Made by a program: the position numbers and the translations under genes
Assembly (NCBI RefSeq): GCF_013409785.1
Contig: NZ_JACCBV010000001.1
Location: 1,116,001 to 1,180,000, forward strand
Direction: 5' to 3'
From: Microbacterium immunditiarum
GTDB lineage: Bacteria; Actinomycetota; Actinomycetes; Actinomycetales; Microbacteriaceae
Length of the DNA: 64,000 nucleotides
The notes under the pieces: model-generated
What the model was told of the DNA's origin: nothing
What the model saw: only the letters and a program-made list of their open reading frames with translations
The model's database searches: none
Shown: in pieces, positions 62,816-64,000 of the stretch
How the letters are laid out: each line of letters starts with the position of its first letter
How positions within the stretch are numbered: the stretch's first letter is position 1

Positions 62816-63571
62816 TTGAGCAAGCCAATGAGATCCCGTCCACTACTCGCCGACGTCGTCCGTGCCGGGCTCCGAGAGGCCATCGTGCGCGGTGAGTTTC
62901 CGCCCGGGTCGAAGCTGCCGAACGAGGACGATCTGCGCGAGCGCTTCGATGTCAGCCGGATCACGCTGCGCGAGGCGGTCAGCGGGCTCATCGAGGACGG
63001 CTACGTCGTACGCCGTCAGGGATCGGGCACCTATGTCACCTTCCGTCCGGCCCTGCGGAACTCGCTCGACACCAACTTCAGCTACTCCGAGTACCTCGAG
63101 AGCGCAGGCAGCACCGCGCGCAAGCGCATTCTGAGCGCGAAACTCGTCCCCGCGGACGATGAGACCGCCGAGGGACTTCAGGTCGAGCCGCGGTCCGAGG
63201 TGGTCGAGCTCCGCCGGCTCCGGGTGGCGGGCGAGCGACCGGCGATCTTCTCGATCGACTATCTGCCACCCGGTGTGGTCGACGTCGAGCGCGATCTGAA
63301 GGCCTTCCACGGTTCGCTCTATCGGATGCTCTCGGAGCGGCGCCGGCCAGTGGAGCATGGCGAGGCGATCGTCACCCCCGTCATCGCGGACAGGAGACTC
63401 GCTCAACTGCTCGAGGTCTCCGAGGGAAGCCCACTCCAGTACATCGAGCAGATCGACTTCGATCCGCTCGGCGTGCCGGTGCTGCGTTCGCTCGAGTGGC
63501 ACGTGCCGTCGGTGATCGAGCTGCGGGTGTATCGTCGCGGTCCCGGCCCGATCTCCGCCGAGCCGGAATAG
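62816..63571 (+). CDS. GntR-family (HutC/UTRA) transcriptional regulator
   Basis: A 251-residue regulator. The winged helix runs from ADVVRAGLREAIVRGEFPPG through SRITLREAVSGLIEDGYVVR, and the C-terminal UTRA-like ligand domain starts near KRILSAKLVP. Start TTG 62816 has GAGGAG seven bases upstream; an ATG four codons in is badly spaced. It precedes a BNR_4-like gene with a shared upstream motif, so it probably represses that gene. Confidence 0.88.
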   Translation: MSKPMRSRPLLADVVRAGLREAIVRGEFPPGSKLPNEDDLRERFDVSRITLREAVSGLIEDGYVVRRQGSGTYVTFRPALRNSLDTNFSYSEYLESAGSTARKRILSAKLVPADDETAEGLQVEPRSEVVELRRLRVAGERPAIFSIDYLPPGVVDVERDLKAFHGSLYRMLSERRRPVEHGEAIVTPVIADRRLAQLLEVSEGSPLQYIEQIDFDPLGVPVLRSLEWHVPSVIELRVYRRGPGPISAEPE

Positions 63572-63638
63572 GGGCCGGCCCAGCGCCGGCTCCGCACCCT
63601 CCTGGGGTGGACGACGAGATGCACAGTCCGATACCGTA

Positions 63639-63653
63639 GATAAGTCGTCTTAC
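63639..63653. promoter_or_regulatory. Shared regulatory motif, copy 2
   Basis: AGATAAGTCGTCTTA lies 14 bp before the BNR_4-like start. Its core TAAGTCGTCTTA is nearly symmetric. Together with copy 1 it suggests that the GntR/HutC protein controls both genes. Confidence 0.6.
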
Positions 63654-63667
63654 TACTTGGGGGTACC

Positions 63668-64000
63668 GTGGATGGGTTCTCTTCTCGCCTCCTCGCGGAC
63701 GGTGCGTGGTGCTGGTGGACCAAGCCTCGGGCAACCGCCGTCGACGGCGACCTCTACGTGGGTGTCATCGACGAGGTCGGTCAGATCGTCGTGGCCGCGA
63801 TCGAGCCGGACGGGAACACGCGGTCCCGGACCGTCCTCGCCCGGATCGAGGACGACGACCACAACAACCCGGCCCTCCTCGTCCACCGCGAGCGCCCGCC
63901 GCTGTGTGCCTACGCGCGCCACGACGAGGAGCCGTTCGTACGCCTCCGGGTCGGCCGCCGCCCGCTCGACGTGACGGCGTGGGAGCCGGAGCGGCGCATC
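63668..64000 (+). CDS. BNR_4-like repeat protein (partial, runs off the window)
   Basis: An open frame of 111 codons from GTG 63668 that runs off the right edge. A GGGGG box lies five bases upstream. The start (ADGAWCWWTKPRA, then LYVGVIDEVGQIVVA, and DDDHNNPALLV) follows the BNR_4 family of beta-propeller proteins found in polysaccharide-degradation loci, where they act on or bind oligosaccharides. The C-terminal part is unseen. The adjacent GntR/HutC gene and shared motif suggest a new regulated unit beginning here. Confidence 0.75.
   Translation, partial: MDGFSSRLLADGAWCWWTKPRATAVDGDLYVGVIDEVGQIVVAAIEPDGNTRSRTVLARIEDDDHNNPALLVHRERPPLCAYARHDEEPFVRLRVGRRPLDVTAWEPERRI

Overview
The window is high-GC DNA with tightly packed, often overlapping genes and frequent GTG starts. 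It looks like an actinobacterium, most likely Microbacteriaceae/Microbacterium. Supporting signs are an actinobacterial QcrB-type cytochrome b with a PDWY motif, a DUF3159 protein, a DUF7882-type protein, a WS/DGAT acyltransferase, and a CUT1 sugar importer with no ATPase of its own. I saw no rRNA, tRNA, CRISPR array or insertion sequence. Family calls come from reading motifs, not from database searches.

Layout. 1-6.0 kb: a catabolic set (aldehyde dehydrogenase, EthD-like protein, alpha/beta-hydrolase, class III CoA-transferase, ThDP lyase) that fits activation and cleavage of a 2-hydroxy acid through formyl-CoA. 6.1-10.7 kb: a DHA2 efflux pump and a GH3 glucosidase. 10.7-16.6 kb: a WS/DGAT acyltransferase, membrane proteins and a stand-alone cytochrome b paralogue that lacks the bH heme ligands. 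16.6-18.2 kb: a methyltransferase remnant, then a divergent SDR/MarR pair with twin palindromic operators. 18.2-25.2 kb: a LysR regulator divergent from an amidohydrolase, FAH hydrolase, 4CL-like ligase and quinone oxidoreductase operon, followed by a convergent MBL hydrolase. 25.3-31.8 kb: a methyltransferase, a hydrolase-LuxR fusion, a broken tandem hydrolase, a double HD-GYP-LuxR protein, MarC, and a PCD/glyoxalase fusion. 31.8-36.9 kb: an AraC/BBE-like oxidase pair, an ACC deaminase stump, and a GntR regulator whose start codon lies in a 48-bp palindrome. 36.9-40.3 kb: a MoxR-type ATPase and VWA protein pair.

40.4-61.2 kb is a LacI-controlled glycan-utilisation locus. It has a secreted GH16 enzyme, a CUT1 importer, intracellular GH2, GH42 and GH3 enzymes, two apiosidase-like TIM-barrel proteins, an aldo/keto reductase, an NAD-dependent SDR, a galactonate-dehydratase-like enolase and a KDPG/KDPGal aldolase. 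Five copies of TGAACCGGTTCA, or a one-mismatch variant, sit at its promoters and define a local regulon. The likely flow is extracellular cleavage, oligosaccharide import, hydrolysis, oxidation of a hexose to an aldonate, dehydration and aldol cleavage. The substrate is probably a galactose-containing and perhaps apiose- or mannose-containing glycan, but this is inferred. 61.2-64 kb holds a DUF7882 protein, a MarR regulator with a palindromic operator, a GntR/HutC regulator and the start of a BNR_4-like gene that shares an upstream motif with that regulator.
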